The position numbers and the translations under genes are program-made. The notes under the pieces were generated by a model that did not search any database, had not been told where the DNA came from, and saw only the letters and a program-made list of their open reading frames with translations. Shown here piece after piece: positions 8,565-15,862 of a DNA stretch of 64,000 nt. The stretch's first letter is position 1, and each line of letters begins with the position of its first letter. The stretch spans positions 1 through 64,000 of the forward strand of contig NZ_LAJG01000015.1 of NCBI RefSeq assembly GCF_000970455.1, read 5' to 3'. Source of the DNA: Devosia soli (lineage in GTDB: Bacteria > Pseudomonadota > Alphaproteobacteria > Rhizobiales > Devosiaceae).

Positions 8565-9323
8565 ATGCCCTACCCAATCGCCTACCAGCTCTACTCCTCC
8601 CGCAATTTCCCCCCGCTCGTCGATCAACTCCCCATCCTCAAGTCCATGGGCTACGACGCGATCGAACCCTGGCTCCCCGCCTACGAAACCGACCCCAAAG
8701 CCTTCCGCCGCGCCCTCGACGATGCCGGCTTGAAATGCTTCGGCTTCCACATGCCGCTTGGCGGACTGGTCGGTGAGCCCCAGCGCTTCATCGAGATCGC
8801 CCAAACCCTCGGCGCTACCTACCTGATCCCGCCCTATGTCACGCCAGACGAGCGCCAGCCTACCGCCGCCTATTGGCGCGGGCTTGGCGAAAAGCTCGCA
8901 ACAGGCGCCGAAGCCGCCCAAAAACACGGCCTCGCCGTCGCCTGGCATAACCACGATTTCGAGTTCATCCCCTTTTCCGATGGCACGCGCCCGATCGATC
9001 ACATCTTCGAAGCCGGTGGCGACGCAGTAAAATTCGAGATCGACTGCGGCTGGATCGTCCGCGCCGGTGCCGATCCCGCCGCCGAACTCCGCCGCTTCGC
9101 GGATCGCATCGTCGCCATTCAAACCAAAGATACGGCGCCCATCGGCACCAAGGAAGACGATGGCTGGACCGCTACCGGTGACGGCATCATCGATTGGGCT
9201 GCCATCGTGCCGCTTTTCCGCGAAACCAAAGCCGACCATATCGTCACCGAACACGACAATCCCGGCGATTGGCAGCTTTTCGCCCGCCGCTCCATCGAAC
9301 ACCTGAAAGCCTTGGGGCTCTGA
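8565..9323 (+). CDS. Sugar phosphate isomerase/epimerase (xylose-isomerase-like TIM barrel)
   Basis: A 252-residue TIM-barrel protein of the AP-endonuclease-2/IolE group. Motifs are the start IAYQLYSSRNFPPL, the strand with GYDAIEPW, the metal-site strands VAWHNHDFEF, KFEIDCGWI, AIQTKDT and VTEHDNPGDW, which would supply Glu, Asp, His and Glu ligands. The ATG at 8565 has AGGAGAGGAA upstream. Family members isomerise or dehydrate sugars and inositol derivatives. Its place after the importer genes makes it a likely early catabolic enzyme; the exact substrate is unknown. Confidence 0.9.
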   Translation: MPYPIAYQLYSSRNFPPLVDQLPILKSMGYDAIEPWLPAYETDPKAFRRALDDAGLKCFGFHMPLGGLVGEPQRFIEIAQTLGATYLIPPYVTPDERQPTAAYWRGLGEKLATGAEAAQKHGLAVAWHNHDFEFIPFSDGTRPIDHIFEAGGDAVKFEIDCGWIVRAGADPAAELRRFADRIVAIQTKDTAPIGTKEDDGWTATGDGIIDWAAIVPLFRETKADHIVTEHDNPGDWQLFARRSIEHLKALGL

Positions 9324-9325
9324 CC

Positions 9326-9796
9326 GTGACCCCGACGCTCGAAAGCCTTGCCGAAGAACAACAGGCGATAGCGCTCCGTCGCTTCGACTATGCCACCGCC
9401 TGGCAACTCGGTGCCCTGATGCAGGCCGAGGCCGCAGCGCAGCACCTGCCGGTTGCTATCGAAGTCACCCATGGCGAAACCGTCGTCTTCTTCAGCCTCC
9501 TGCCCGGCGCCACGCCGGACAACCCCGATTGGACCCGCCGCAAGCGCAATGTCGCGCTCCGCTTCCACCAAAGTTCGCTTCACATGCGGCTCCTTTGTGA
9601 AAAGCACGGCTGGGAGTTCGCGCAGCGCTTCCGGCTCCCGCCGGACGATTACGCGGCAAGCGGCGGTGGTGTACCACTCATTGTGGAGGGAACCGGCGTC
9701 GTCGGCGCGGCTTCTGTCAGCGGCCTTCCCGATGTCGAAGACCACGCCCTTGTCGCCAAGGCCTTGCGCCAGATCAGGATCACACAGGGAGCATAA
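9326..9796 (+). CDS. UPF0303 / heme-degrading-domain family protein
   Basis: A 156-residue protein matching the UPF0303 family: FDYATAWQLGALMQ, PVAIEVTHGETVVFFSLLPG, TPDNPDWTRRKRNV, and the conserved end GTGVVGAASVSGLPDVEDHALV. The family is related to HbpS/GlcG-like domains and has no settled enzymatic role. The GTG at 9326, three bases after the isomerase stop, is chosen; its stop shares a base with the next start (TAATG). Position in a sugar operon is common for this family and suggests a function in carbohydrate metabolism, which is inference. Confidence 0.85.
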   Translation: MTPTLESLAEEQQAIALRRFDYATAWQLGALMQAEAAAQHLPVAIEVTHGETVVFFSLLPGATPDNPDWTRRKRNVALRFHQSSLHMRLLCEKHGWEFAQRFRLPPDDYAASGGGVPLIVEGTGVVGAASVSGLPDVEDHALVAKALRQIRITQGA

Positions 9797-10350
9797 TGAT
9801 GGAAACTGAACTCCACTGGTCAAAGCCGAAAGGTTTTGTACCCAATTCCCGCTTTCCGCTCCTCGTACACCGCGGCGCCGTTCCCAGCGGCGGCGAAGAC
9901 GCCTTGATCGCGCGCTTCCGCGAAAATGGCTGGCTCAACAACTGGCGCTATCCCGGCGTCTATACCTATGCCCATTTTCATTCGACGACGCACGAGTGCC
10001 TCGGCTGCGCCCGCGGCTGGATGGATGTTGTCCTTTTCGGTGATGGCGGGGTGCGCGTCCGTGTCGAAGCCGGTGACGTCATCGTCCTGCCCGCTGGCGT
10101 CTCGCACATCATGGTCGGCCATTCGGACGACGTCATGATGGTCGGCGGTTATCCCGATGGCCGCGACTGGGACAATATCGAGGAGGCCCGGCTCGACGAC
10201 GCCAGCTTCCGCGCCGCTGCCAAGCGCATCATGATGCTGCCGATCCCGAGCCGCGATCCCGCGACCGGCAATGCCATGCGGGAGTGGATCGACGCACCGT
10301 CCTCGGTCGATGCCGACCTCAACGACTTCCGCGACAACCTCGATCGCTGA
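9796..10350 (+). CDS. Cupin-domain protein (YjlB-like)
   Basis: A 184-residue single cupin. The first cupin motif is visible in YAHFHSTTHECLGCARGWMDV, the second in GDVIVLPAGVSHIMVG, giving two or three metal-binding histidines. The region ends with DPATGNAMREW, also seen in YjlB-like proteins. The start overlaps the stop of the UPF0303 gene by one base; a second ATG follows immediately at 9799. Possible sugar isomerase or metal-binding enzyme of the pathway; function is not known. Confidence 0.85.
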   Translation: MMETELHWSKPKGFVPNSRFPLLVHRGAVPSGGEDALIARFRENGWLNNWRYPGVYTYAHFHSTTHECLGCARGWMDVVLFGDGGVRVRVEAGDVIVLPAGVSHIMVGHSDDVMMVGGYPDGRDWDNIEEARLDDASFRAAAKRIMMLPIPSRDPATGNAMREWIDAPSSVDADLNDFRDNLDR

Positions 10351-10361
10351 TTGACCAATCC

Positions 10362-11255
10362 ATGAGCTTCACCTTCCCGCGCCGTGGTCGCACGCTTTGC
10401 GCTGGCCAAAAAGCCGTCCTCGAAGTCATCGACCTTTATGGCGACCGCCGCACGGTCTTTACCGCCGACGAGGTGATCGAGGCACCCAACTGGTCGCCCG
10501 ACGGCCAATGGCTCGTCTTCAATGCCGGCGGTCATCTCTTCCGCATCAGCCCCGAGGGCGGCACGCCCGCGCATATCCCCACCCCTGGTCTTGACGACCT
10601 CAACAACGATCACGTCCTCGCCCCCGACGGGTCGACCATCTATGTCAGTTCAGATGACGGCCACCTCTACGCCGTGCCCTTCGAAGGGGGTGAACCGCGC
10701 CGCATCTCTAACGACCATCCGACACCGCACCACTATTATTTGCACGGCATCTCGCCCGAGGGCGAAACTCTAAGCTATGTCGCGGTTGAGGCGCCTCACG
10801 GGCAACGGAATGTTAACGTTTTTACCATCCCTGCCGCGGGTGGACCCGACACACGGCTGACCGATTTGACCGTTCCCAATGACGGCCCGGAATATTCCCC
10901 GGATGGTCGCTGGATCTATTTCAACTCAGAACTTTCAGCCAAAAAGCCCGGCCATGCACAGATTTTCCGCATGCAGCCGGACGGCACGGGCATTGAACAA
11001 TTGACCTTCGACACTCGCGTCAACTGGTTCCCCCACATCTCTCCCGATGGCCGTCGGGTCGCCTATCTCAGTTACCCCGAAGACACGATCGGCCACCCGC
11101 CAGACAAGCACGTTCTTCTTCGCCTGATGACGCTCAATGGCACTGAACAGACTGATGTTGCTGCCTTTTTCGGCGGACAGGGGACGATCAACGTTAATTC
11201 CTGGGCCCCTGACAGCAAAAGATTGGCTTTCGTTTCATACCCGCTCGATCATTAG
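10362..11255 (+). CDS. TolB-like beta-propeller protein (PD40/WD40-like repeats)
   Basis: A 297-residue protein of at least six PD40 blades, recognisable by SPDG-type turns: NWSPDGQW, LAPDGSTI, ISPEGETL, YSPDGRWIYF, ISPDGRRVAYLSYP and WAPDSKRLAF. There is no signal peptide, so unlike TolB it should stay in the cytoplasm. Similar proteins occur beside sugar catabolic genes and oligogalacturonide lyases. It is the last gene of the run starting at 3646, with ATG 11 bases after the cupin stop. Binding partner or enzymatic role unknown. Confidence 0.85.
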   Translation: MSFTFPRRGRTLCAGQKAVLEVIDLYGDRRTVFTADEVIEAPNWSPDGQWLVFNAGGHLFRISPEGGTPAHIPTPGLDDLNNDHVLAPDGSTIYVSSDDGHLYAVPFEGGEPRRISNDHPTPHHYYLHGISPEGETLSYVAVEAPHGQRNVNVFTIPAAGGPDTRLTDLTVPNDGPEYSPDGRWIYFNSELSAKKPGHAQIFRMQPDGTGIEQLTFDTRVNWFPHISPDGRRVAYLSYPEDTIGHPPDKHVLLRLMTLNGTEQTDVAAFFGGQGTINVNSWAPDSKRLAFVSYPLDH

Positions 11256-11886
11256 TCTGGTCTGGGTATAGCAACAAATCCCGAAACCGGATTTTTGACC
11301 AATCCATGTAATCAAGCAGTCTTTCTGACAAAAATAGTGCATGGTTTTTTTGGCAGCAGATGTCAGATTTGCGGCATTACCGAGCTAATTCTCAACGTCC
11401 GAATTGCGGGCAGAAGTTGCCTTCGGGTTCTCTTTTGCTGAACGGCAGCTTTCGCAGTTCTCAATCCTAAACCGGATTGACCGCCAAGACACCGAACCCG
11501 TTGTCGTCGCTCGGCAGCCGCAGTTCGAAATCGACGGCGGGGGTTGGAGCGGGCTATCTGCCTCGTCCTTATCCTCGTCTGGAATGGAAGGATGGCACGA
11601 GCGATACGGGGCGTTATCAGACATTTCCGTGCCGCTAGTGTCGACGGACGCCCCACCAGTTTCAACCTCTATTTGCACTATTTGGCATATCCACCCATGC
11701 CCCTGTGATCATCGGATGGATCAAACGCGATGGGTCGGAAAGAGTGCGTGAGCTTGTTCGGTGCCGAAGTGCCAGGCAGAGCGACCAGTCCAAAGGTCTT
11801 GCACTCTCTGAGTTTTCGATGAACGCCATGATGTTTGCAGAGAGAACCGCTTCGTCCTTGGTGCCATCAAGGATAGTGAGGCATCC
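11256..11886. other. Region without a recognisable gene
   Basis: About 630 bases between the end of the sugar locus and the gamma-glutamylcyclotransferase gene. Short open frames exist on both strands (for example 11404-11751 plus, 11385-11678 minus) but none has family motifs, a good ribosome-binding site or convincing codon use. Possibly decayed sequence. Confidence 0.5.
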
Positions 11887-12432
11887 TCAAGCCCGAGATG
11901 TTGAAGAAGGTCGACCGAACTTCGTTCCATCCTGAGGTTCTCCATCACCCAGGGGAAGCATTGAGCTTTGGCTCCAGCCATGAAGTTGGGCTACATAGTC
12001 AGCCGGCAATCTATGCATGGATGCGCCGTCCAGAAGGTGCCTTAAATAGGCAGCGTTGGGGCGGAATGCGCCATCCTGGGCCACAGCAATATAGATCTGC
12101 GCCAGGGACGGCCGGCCGTTAACGAACACCTCGATCTCGACCCGGTTGTAGCTATTGAGCTCTGCAGCCCGCCCTGCGACGAAATCCTCGTAGGCGTCGA
12201 GCCGGGCGATATTGTCCGCCGAAAGCCTATAAACCACGCCGAGCGTTTTCCAGCCCGGTCGCGGCGTGACGGAGGCAACGCCGCAATCGCGACTGATCGA
12301 ATGCCGCGGAAAGCAGAGCATATGGTCCGCCAAAACTCCGATCCCAACAACCTCCGCCCCAGGGCAGCGGACCTGCATTTGCGCGACGTCCATGTTGGAC
12401 CCGTAAGCGAAATAATGAGCGTGCTGCGTCAT
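11887..12432 (-). CDS. Gamma-glutamylcyclotransferase-family protein
   Basis: Cytoplasmic enzyme that would release 5-oxoproline from gamma-glutamyl amino acids or peptides. The hallmark YFAYGSNM is at residues 7-14, and the catalytic Glu is expected in RLDAYEDFVAG. The length of 181 residues is normal. The start overlaps the stop of the upstream DUF1028 gene (ATGA), so the two are co-transcribed. Both are divergent from a peptide importer operon, which fits a role in using gamma-glutamyl peptides; that link is inference. Confidence 0.9.
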   Translation of the reverse strand: MTQHAHYFAYGSNMDVAQMQVRCPGAEVVGIGVLADHMLCFPRHSISRDCGVASVTPRPGWKTLGVVYRLSADNIARLDAYEDFVAGRAAELNSYNRVEIEVFVNGRPSLAQIYIAVAQDGAFRPNAAYLRHLLDGASMHRLPADYVAQLHGWSQSSMLPLGDGEPQDGTKFGRPSSTSRA

Positions 12433-13064
12433 CGTTTTGGCACCTCGGCGACGAACTCCGCATAAGAGCCGGAGGTCGCCAGCCCCAGCAGATGATCAAG
12501 CGCCGCCAATGGTTCGTCAGCCGTATCGATCCTTAGGTCAAGATCGAGGTAGGCCTGGCTCCCTTGCACAAGCAGGGCGGACGAACCTACGCCGCGGCTG
12601 TCGCCGCCCGCAGCTGCACCCGCAACAAGCGCGGCGAGCAATGCGCGCCCCAGATTTCCCTCTGCCGCGCGAAATGCTGCCATCATGTTCTCGATCACGG
12701 CGCGACCGGCCAGCATATTGCCGGCCACCGCGACATTGGTGTCCAGCAAATGCCCCGCAAACCCGGTGCAGTCCGGCCCAGTCCACCCCGCCGTCCGCCC
12801 TGCCGCGTCGACCAACACCATCTGCCGCCGATCGGCTTCTGCGTCCTTTGCAAGCGCCGCCGCCAGCGCCGCTTCGGCCGGTTGTTGATCGATGAGTGTC
12901 AGCGCATCGATCGCGAGGTAGGGATTGGTCATCGCCTGCGTCGCGGCCGCGCCGATGCCGCCGCGCACATGGGGCACCAGCGCACCCACCATCGGACCGG
13001 CCGTCGCCGTGGCCACCCCAAACGCGCCGCTGACCGGATCACGCGCAACGATGGAAAATGTCAT
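12429..13064 (-). CDS. DUF1028 protein (Ntn-hydrolase-like)
   Basis: A 211-residue DUF1028 protein. The signature start TFSIVARDPVSGAFGVATAT, the core GGIGAAATQAMTNP and the late GGDSRGVGSSALLVQ are typical. The family has an Ntn-hydrolase-like fold and is often found beside peptide transporters and peptidases, but its reaction is not firmly established. It is translationally coupled to the cyclotransferase gene and starts 138 bases from the divergent peptide-binding protein gene, with two tandem operator-like palindromes between. Confidence 0.9.
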   Translation of the reverse strand: MTFSIVARDPVSGAFGVATATAGPMVGALVPHVRGGIGAAATQAMTNPYLAIDALTLIDQQPAEAALAAALAKDAEADRRQMVLVDAAGRTAGWTGPDCTGFAGHLLDTNVAVAGNMLAGRAVIENMMAAFRAAEGNLGRALLAALVAGAAAGGDSRGVGSSALLVQGSQAYLDLDLRIDTADEPLAALDHLLGLATSGSYAEFVAEVPKR

Positions 13065-13089
13065 TCGGTCATCCTCGCAGGCAAAGAAG

Positions 13090-13134
13090 ATTTATCATCA
13101 TAAATTGACATGGTGCGAATTTATGCTGATAAAT
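13090..13134. promoter_or_regulatory. Tandem palindromic operators over a promoter
   Basis: Two hyphenated palindromes ATTTAT-N4-ATAAAT (13090-13105 and 13119-13134) are spaced 29 bases centre to centre in the divergent control region. A TTGACA at 13105-13110 with an ATAAAT at 13129-13134 (18-base spacing) forms a plausible plus-strand promoter overlapped by the second palindrome. The GntR/FCD regulator encoded in the same operon (18446) is the likely binder; this is inference. Confidence 0.55.
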
Positions 13135-13202
13135 TGACCATGCTCTGCTGAATAGCGCAACCGCACGGCAAGGGCGAGGGAACGCAAGGAGAGATTTTCA
13201 CT

Positions 13203-14771
13203 ATGATCCGCACATGGAAAGGCGTCGCGGCGCTGCTTTTGGCCGCCACTTCGCTCAGCTTTGTTTCGCCGGCATTCGCCCAGACGCCACCCAACGTCCT
13301 CGTAGTCGGCCAGATCGCCGAGCCATCATCGCTCGATCCGCATGTCTCGACCGCAGCCAACGATTTCCGCATCGCCGTCAACATCTATGATGGCCTTGTG
13401 CGCAACACGCCCGGCACGCTCGAAATCGAACCGGCGCTCGCCACCGACTGGACCATTTCCGACGATGGGCTCGAATATACTTTCAACCTCCGCGAAGGCG
13501 TGACCTTCCATGACGGCACCCCGTTCAATGCCGAAGCGGTCAAGTTCAATTTCGATCGCATGCTGAAGGAAGACCACCCCTTCGCCTCGACCGGTCCCTT
13601 CCCGCTCGCGTTCTTCTTCTCCTCGGTCAAAGACGTTGCGGTAGTGGATGACCTGACGGTCAAATTCACCCTCAACGAACCCTTTGCCCCGTTCATGAGC
13701 AACCTGGCCTCGCCCACTGGCCTCATCGTCTCGCCCGCGGCGGTCGAGCAATATGGCGCCGATTACGGTCGCCATCCGGTCGGCACCGGCCCCTTCAAGT
13801 TCGAGGAATGGCAGTCCAATACCAGCGTCGTCGCCTCGCGCAATGATGCCTATTGGGATGGTGCGCCTTCGCTCGAAGCCGTCATCTTCCGGCCGATTAC
13901 CGACGCCAATACCCGCGTAGCCGAAATGCTCTCGGGCGGCATCGATGTGCTGCTCGAAACCCCGCCCGACAATGTCGCCCAGTTCCGCGACGACGCTAAT
14001 TATCAGGTCGTGGAAGCCGTCGGCCCCCATGTCTGGTACGTCATGCTCAATGCCAAGGACGGCCCCTTTGCCGACAAGCGCGTGCGCCAGGCGGTGAACT
14101 ACGCCGTCAATAAGGAAAGTCTCGTCAACGACGTCCTCCAGGGCACGGCCGACGTGTCCGCCGGCCCGATCCCGCCTGCCTTCAACTGGGCCTATAACGA
14201 AGATGTCGCGCCCTATCCCTATGATCCGGCAAAGGCCAAGGAACTCCTTGCCGAAGCCGGGGCGGAAGGGGCAAAGCTGACCTTCCTCGTCACGGAAGGC
14301 GGCTCGGGCATGCTCGATCCCGTCCCCATGGGCACCGCGATCCAGGCCGATCTCGCCGCTGTGGGGCTTGATGTCGAGATCAAGACCTATGAGTGGAACA
14401 CGTTCCTTTCGGAAGTGAATCCCGGTCTCGAGGGCAAGGGCGACATGGCCGAAATGGCTTGGATGACCTCGGACCCCGACACCCTGCCGTTTCTCACCCT
14501 GCGCAGTGCTGCCTTCCCGGCAGAAGGGGGATTCAATTCGTCCTATTATTCCAACCCGGAAGTCGACGCCCTCCTCGACAAGGCGCGTCTCTCGACCGAT
14601 CCGGCCGAGCGCGGCGAACTTTATAAGCAAGTCCAGGCCATCACCCACGACGATGCCCCCTGGCTCTTCGTCGCCAACTGGAAGCAAAACGCCGTCGTCA
14701 CCAGCGCCGTCGGCGATTTCGAACTGCAACCGGACTTTTCTTTGGTTTTGCGTGATGTGACCAAGCAGTAG
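13203..14771 (+). CDS. Peptide ABC transporter substrate-binding protein (DppA/OppA family 5)
   Basis: Periplasmic receptor of a Dpp/Opp-type importer, 522 residues. A Sec signal peptide (LLLAATSLSFVSPAFAQ, cleavage near residue 28) is followed by the family features SLDPHVSTAANDFRIAVNIYDGLV, REGVTFHDGTPFNAEAVKF, GTGPFKFEEW, RQAVNYAVNKE and AEMAWMTSDPD. It heads an operon with two permease domains, two ATPase domains, a regulator and a peptidase. A ribosome-binding site (AAGGAGAG) lies upstream of the ATG. The peptide or amino-compound ligand is not visible from sequence. Confidence 0.95.
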   Translation: MIRTWKGVAALLLAATSLSFVSPAFAQTPPNVLVVGQIAEPSSLDPHVSTAANDFRIAVNIYDGLVRNTPGTLEIEPALATDWTISDDGLEYTFNLREGVTFHDGTPFNAEAVKFNFDRMLKEDHPFASTGPFPLAFFFSSVKDVAVVDDLTVKFTLNEPFAPFMSNLASPTGLIVSPAAVEQYGADYGRHPVGTGPFKFEEWQSNTSVVASRNDAYWDGAPSLEAVIFRPITDANTRVAEMLSGGIDVLLETPPDNVAQFRDDANYQVVEAVGPHVWYVMLNAKDGPFADKRVRQAVNYAVNKESLVNDVLQGTADVSAGPIPPAFNWAYNEDVAPYPYDPAKAKELLAEAGAEGAKLTFLVTEGGSGMLDPVPMGTAIQADLAAVGLDVEIKTYEWNTFLSEVNPGLEGKGDMAEMAWMTSDPDTLPFLTLRSAAFPAEGGFNSSYYSNPEVDALLDKARLSTDPAERGELYKQVQAITHDDAPWLFVANWKQNAVVTSAVGDFELQPDFSLVLRDVTKQ

Positions 14772-14773
14772 GT

Positions 14774-14884
14774 CCCCCCACCCAACCTCCCCCTCAATAG
14801 GGGGAGGAGCCTCCCGGTGGCTCACCAGCCCCGACGCAAACTCGATCCGTCCCTCCCCCTACCAGGGGGAGGCTAGGTGGGGGT
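14774..14884. repeat. Intergenic inverted repeat inside the peptide-transport operon
   Basis: Outer arms CCCCCACCCAACCTCCCCCT and its near-complement about 70 bases later (AGGGGGAGGCTAGGTGGGGG) enclose a second, smaller CCTCCCCCT/AGGGGGAGG hairpin. It lies between the binding-protein gene and the permease, the position where stem-loops commonly protect the abundant binding-protein mRNA and limit read-through. Confidence 0.75.
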
Positions 14885-14914
14885 ACCCTCCACCCCCGCT
14901 CCGGAGGACCACCC

Positions 14915-15862
14915 ATGACCGCCTATATCGGCAAACGCCTCCTCGCCGCGATCCCCGTCATCATCGGCCTCTCCGTCATCGTCTTCCTCGTGATGAAGCT
15001 GATCCCCGGCGATCCCGCGCAGGCCCTCCTCGGCTCCTACGCGACGCCCGACAATGTCGCCCGCATCAATCGCGCCCTCGGGCTCGATCGCTCCTGGCCC
15101 GAGCAATATGTCATCTGGATCGGCAATCTCCTTCAGGGCGATTTCGGCCGCTCTTACATTCTCAATCGCCCGGTCCTCGATGAAGTGCTCGAGCGTTTTG
15201 GCGCGACGCTCATTCTGGCCGGCGCGTCCCTCGTCATCTGCTCGGTGCTCGGAATTCTCGCCGGCATCGTCTCGGCCGTGCGCCAGTTCGGCTGGACCGA
15301 CCGGATCGTCACCTTCTTCGTCCTCATCGGCATTTCTATGCCGGCCTTCTTCCTCGGCCTCGTCTTCATTCTGTTCTTCGCCGTTCAATGGCGCCTGCTC
15401 CCTGCTTCCGGCATGTATGCTGTCTATGGCGGCGGTGACCTCCCCGACCTTCTGCGCCACCTGATCCTGCCTGCCTCGACCCTTGCCATTGTCGCCACTG
15501 GCGTCGTCGCCCGCCTCACCCGGGCCGCCATGCTCGAAGTGCTGCGTCAGGATTTCATTCGCACCGCCCGCGCCAAGGGCCTCAGCGAAAACAAAGTCAT
15601 CTACCGCCACGCCTTCCGCGCCGCGCTCGTCTCCATCATTCCGGTGCTCGGCATTCAGGCCGGCTTCGTGCTCGGCGGCGCGCTCTATATCGAAACCGTG
15701 TTCCAGTGGCCGGGCCTCGGACAAATGCTCGTCAAAGCCGTCTCCACCCGCGACCTGCTCCTCGTCCAGGGCGGCGTCCTCGTTGCCGCCACGGTCTATG
15801 TTCTCGTCAACCTTCTGGCCGACGTTGCTCAGGCCCTGCTCGATCCAAGGCTCAAGGCATGA
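14915..15862 (+). CDS. Peptide ABC transporter permease (DppB type)
   Basis: Inner-membrane subunit, 315 residues. The first membrane segment LLAAIPVIIGLSVIVFLVM, the conserved PGDPAQALLG after it, and the later EVLRQDFIRTARAKGLSENKVIYRHAFRAAL loop (the binding-protein-dependent transport signature) are typical of DppB/OppB. It ends with DPRLKA and overlaps the next gene by ATGA. The ATG at 14915 follows CTCCGGAGGACC. Confidence 0.95.
   Translation: MTAYIGKRLLAAIPVIIGLSVIVFLVMKLIPGDPAQALLGSYATPDNVARINRALGLDRSWPEQYVIWIGNLLQGDFGRSYILNRPVLDEVLERFGATLILAGASLVICSVLGILAGIVSAVRQFGWTDRIVTFFVLIGISMPAFFLGLVFILFFAVQWRLLPASGMYAVYGGGDLPDLLRHLILPASTLAIVATGVVARLTRAAMLEVLRQDFIRTARAKGLSENKVIYRHAFRAALVSIIPVLGIQAGFVLGGALYIETVFQWPGLGQMLVKAVSTRDLLLVQGGVLVAATVYVLVNLLADVAQALLDPRLKA

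Noticed and set aside
8409..9302. Long minus-strand open frame of 297 codons opposite the isomerase gene
   Set aside because: It is the shadow of the isomerase gene and ends in the translated palindromic repeat (FPRKREP-type), a known artefact of such repeats.
10351..11308. 14-base direct repeat TTGACCAATCCATG at 10351 and 11295
   Set aside because: In 64 kb several 14-base pairs are expected by chance, and one copy overlaps a start codon; no supporting structure.
13326..14825. 499-codon minus-strand frame opposite the peptide-binding protein
   Set aside because: GC-rich antisense shadow; no family motif, and the plus-strand frame has a signal peptide and full family pattern.
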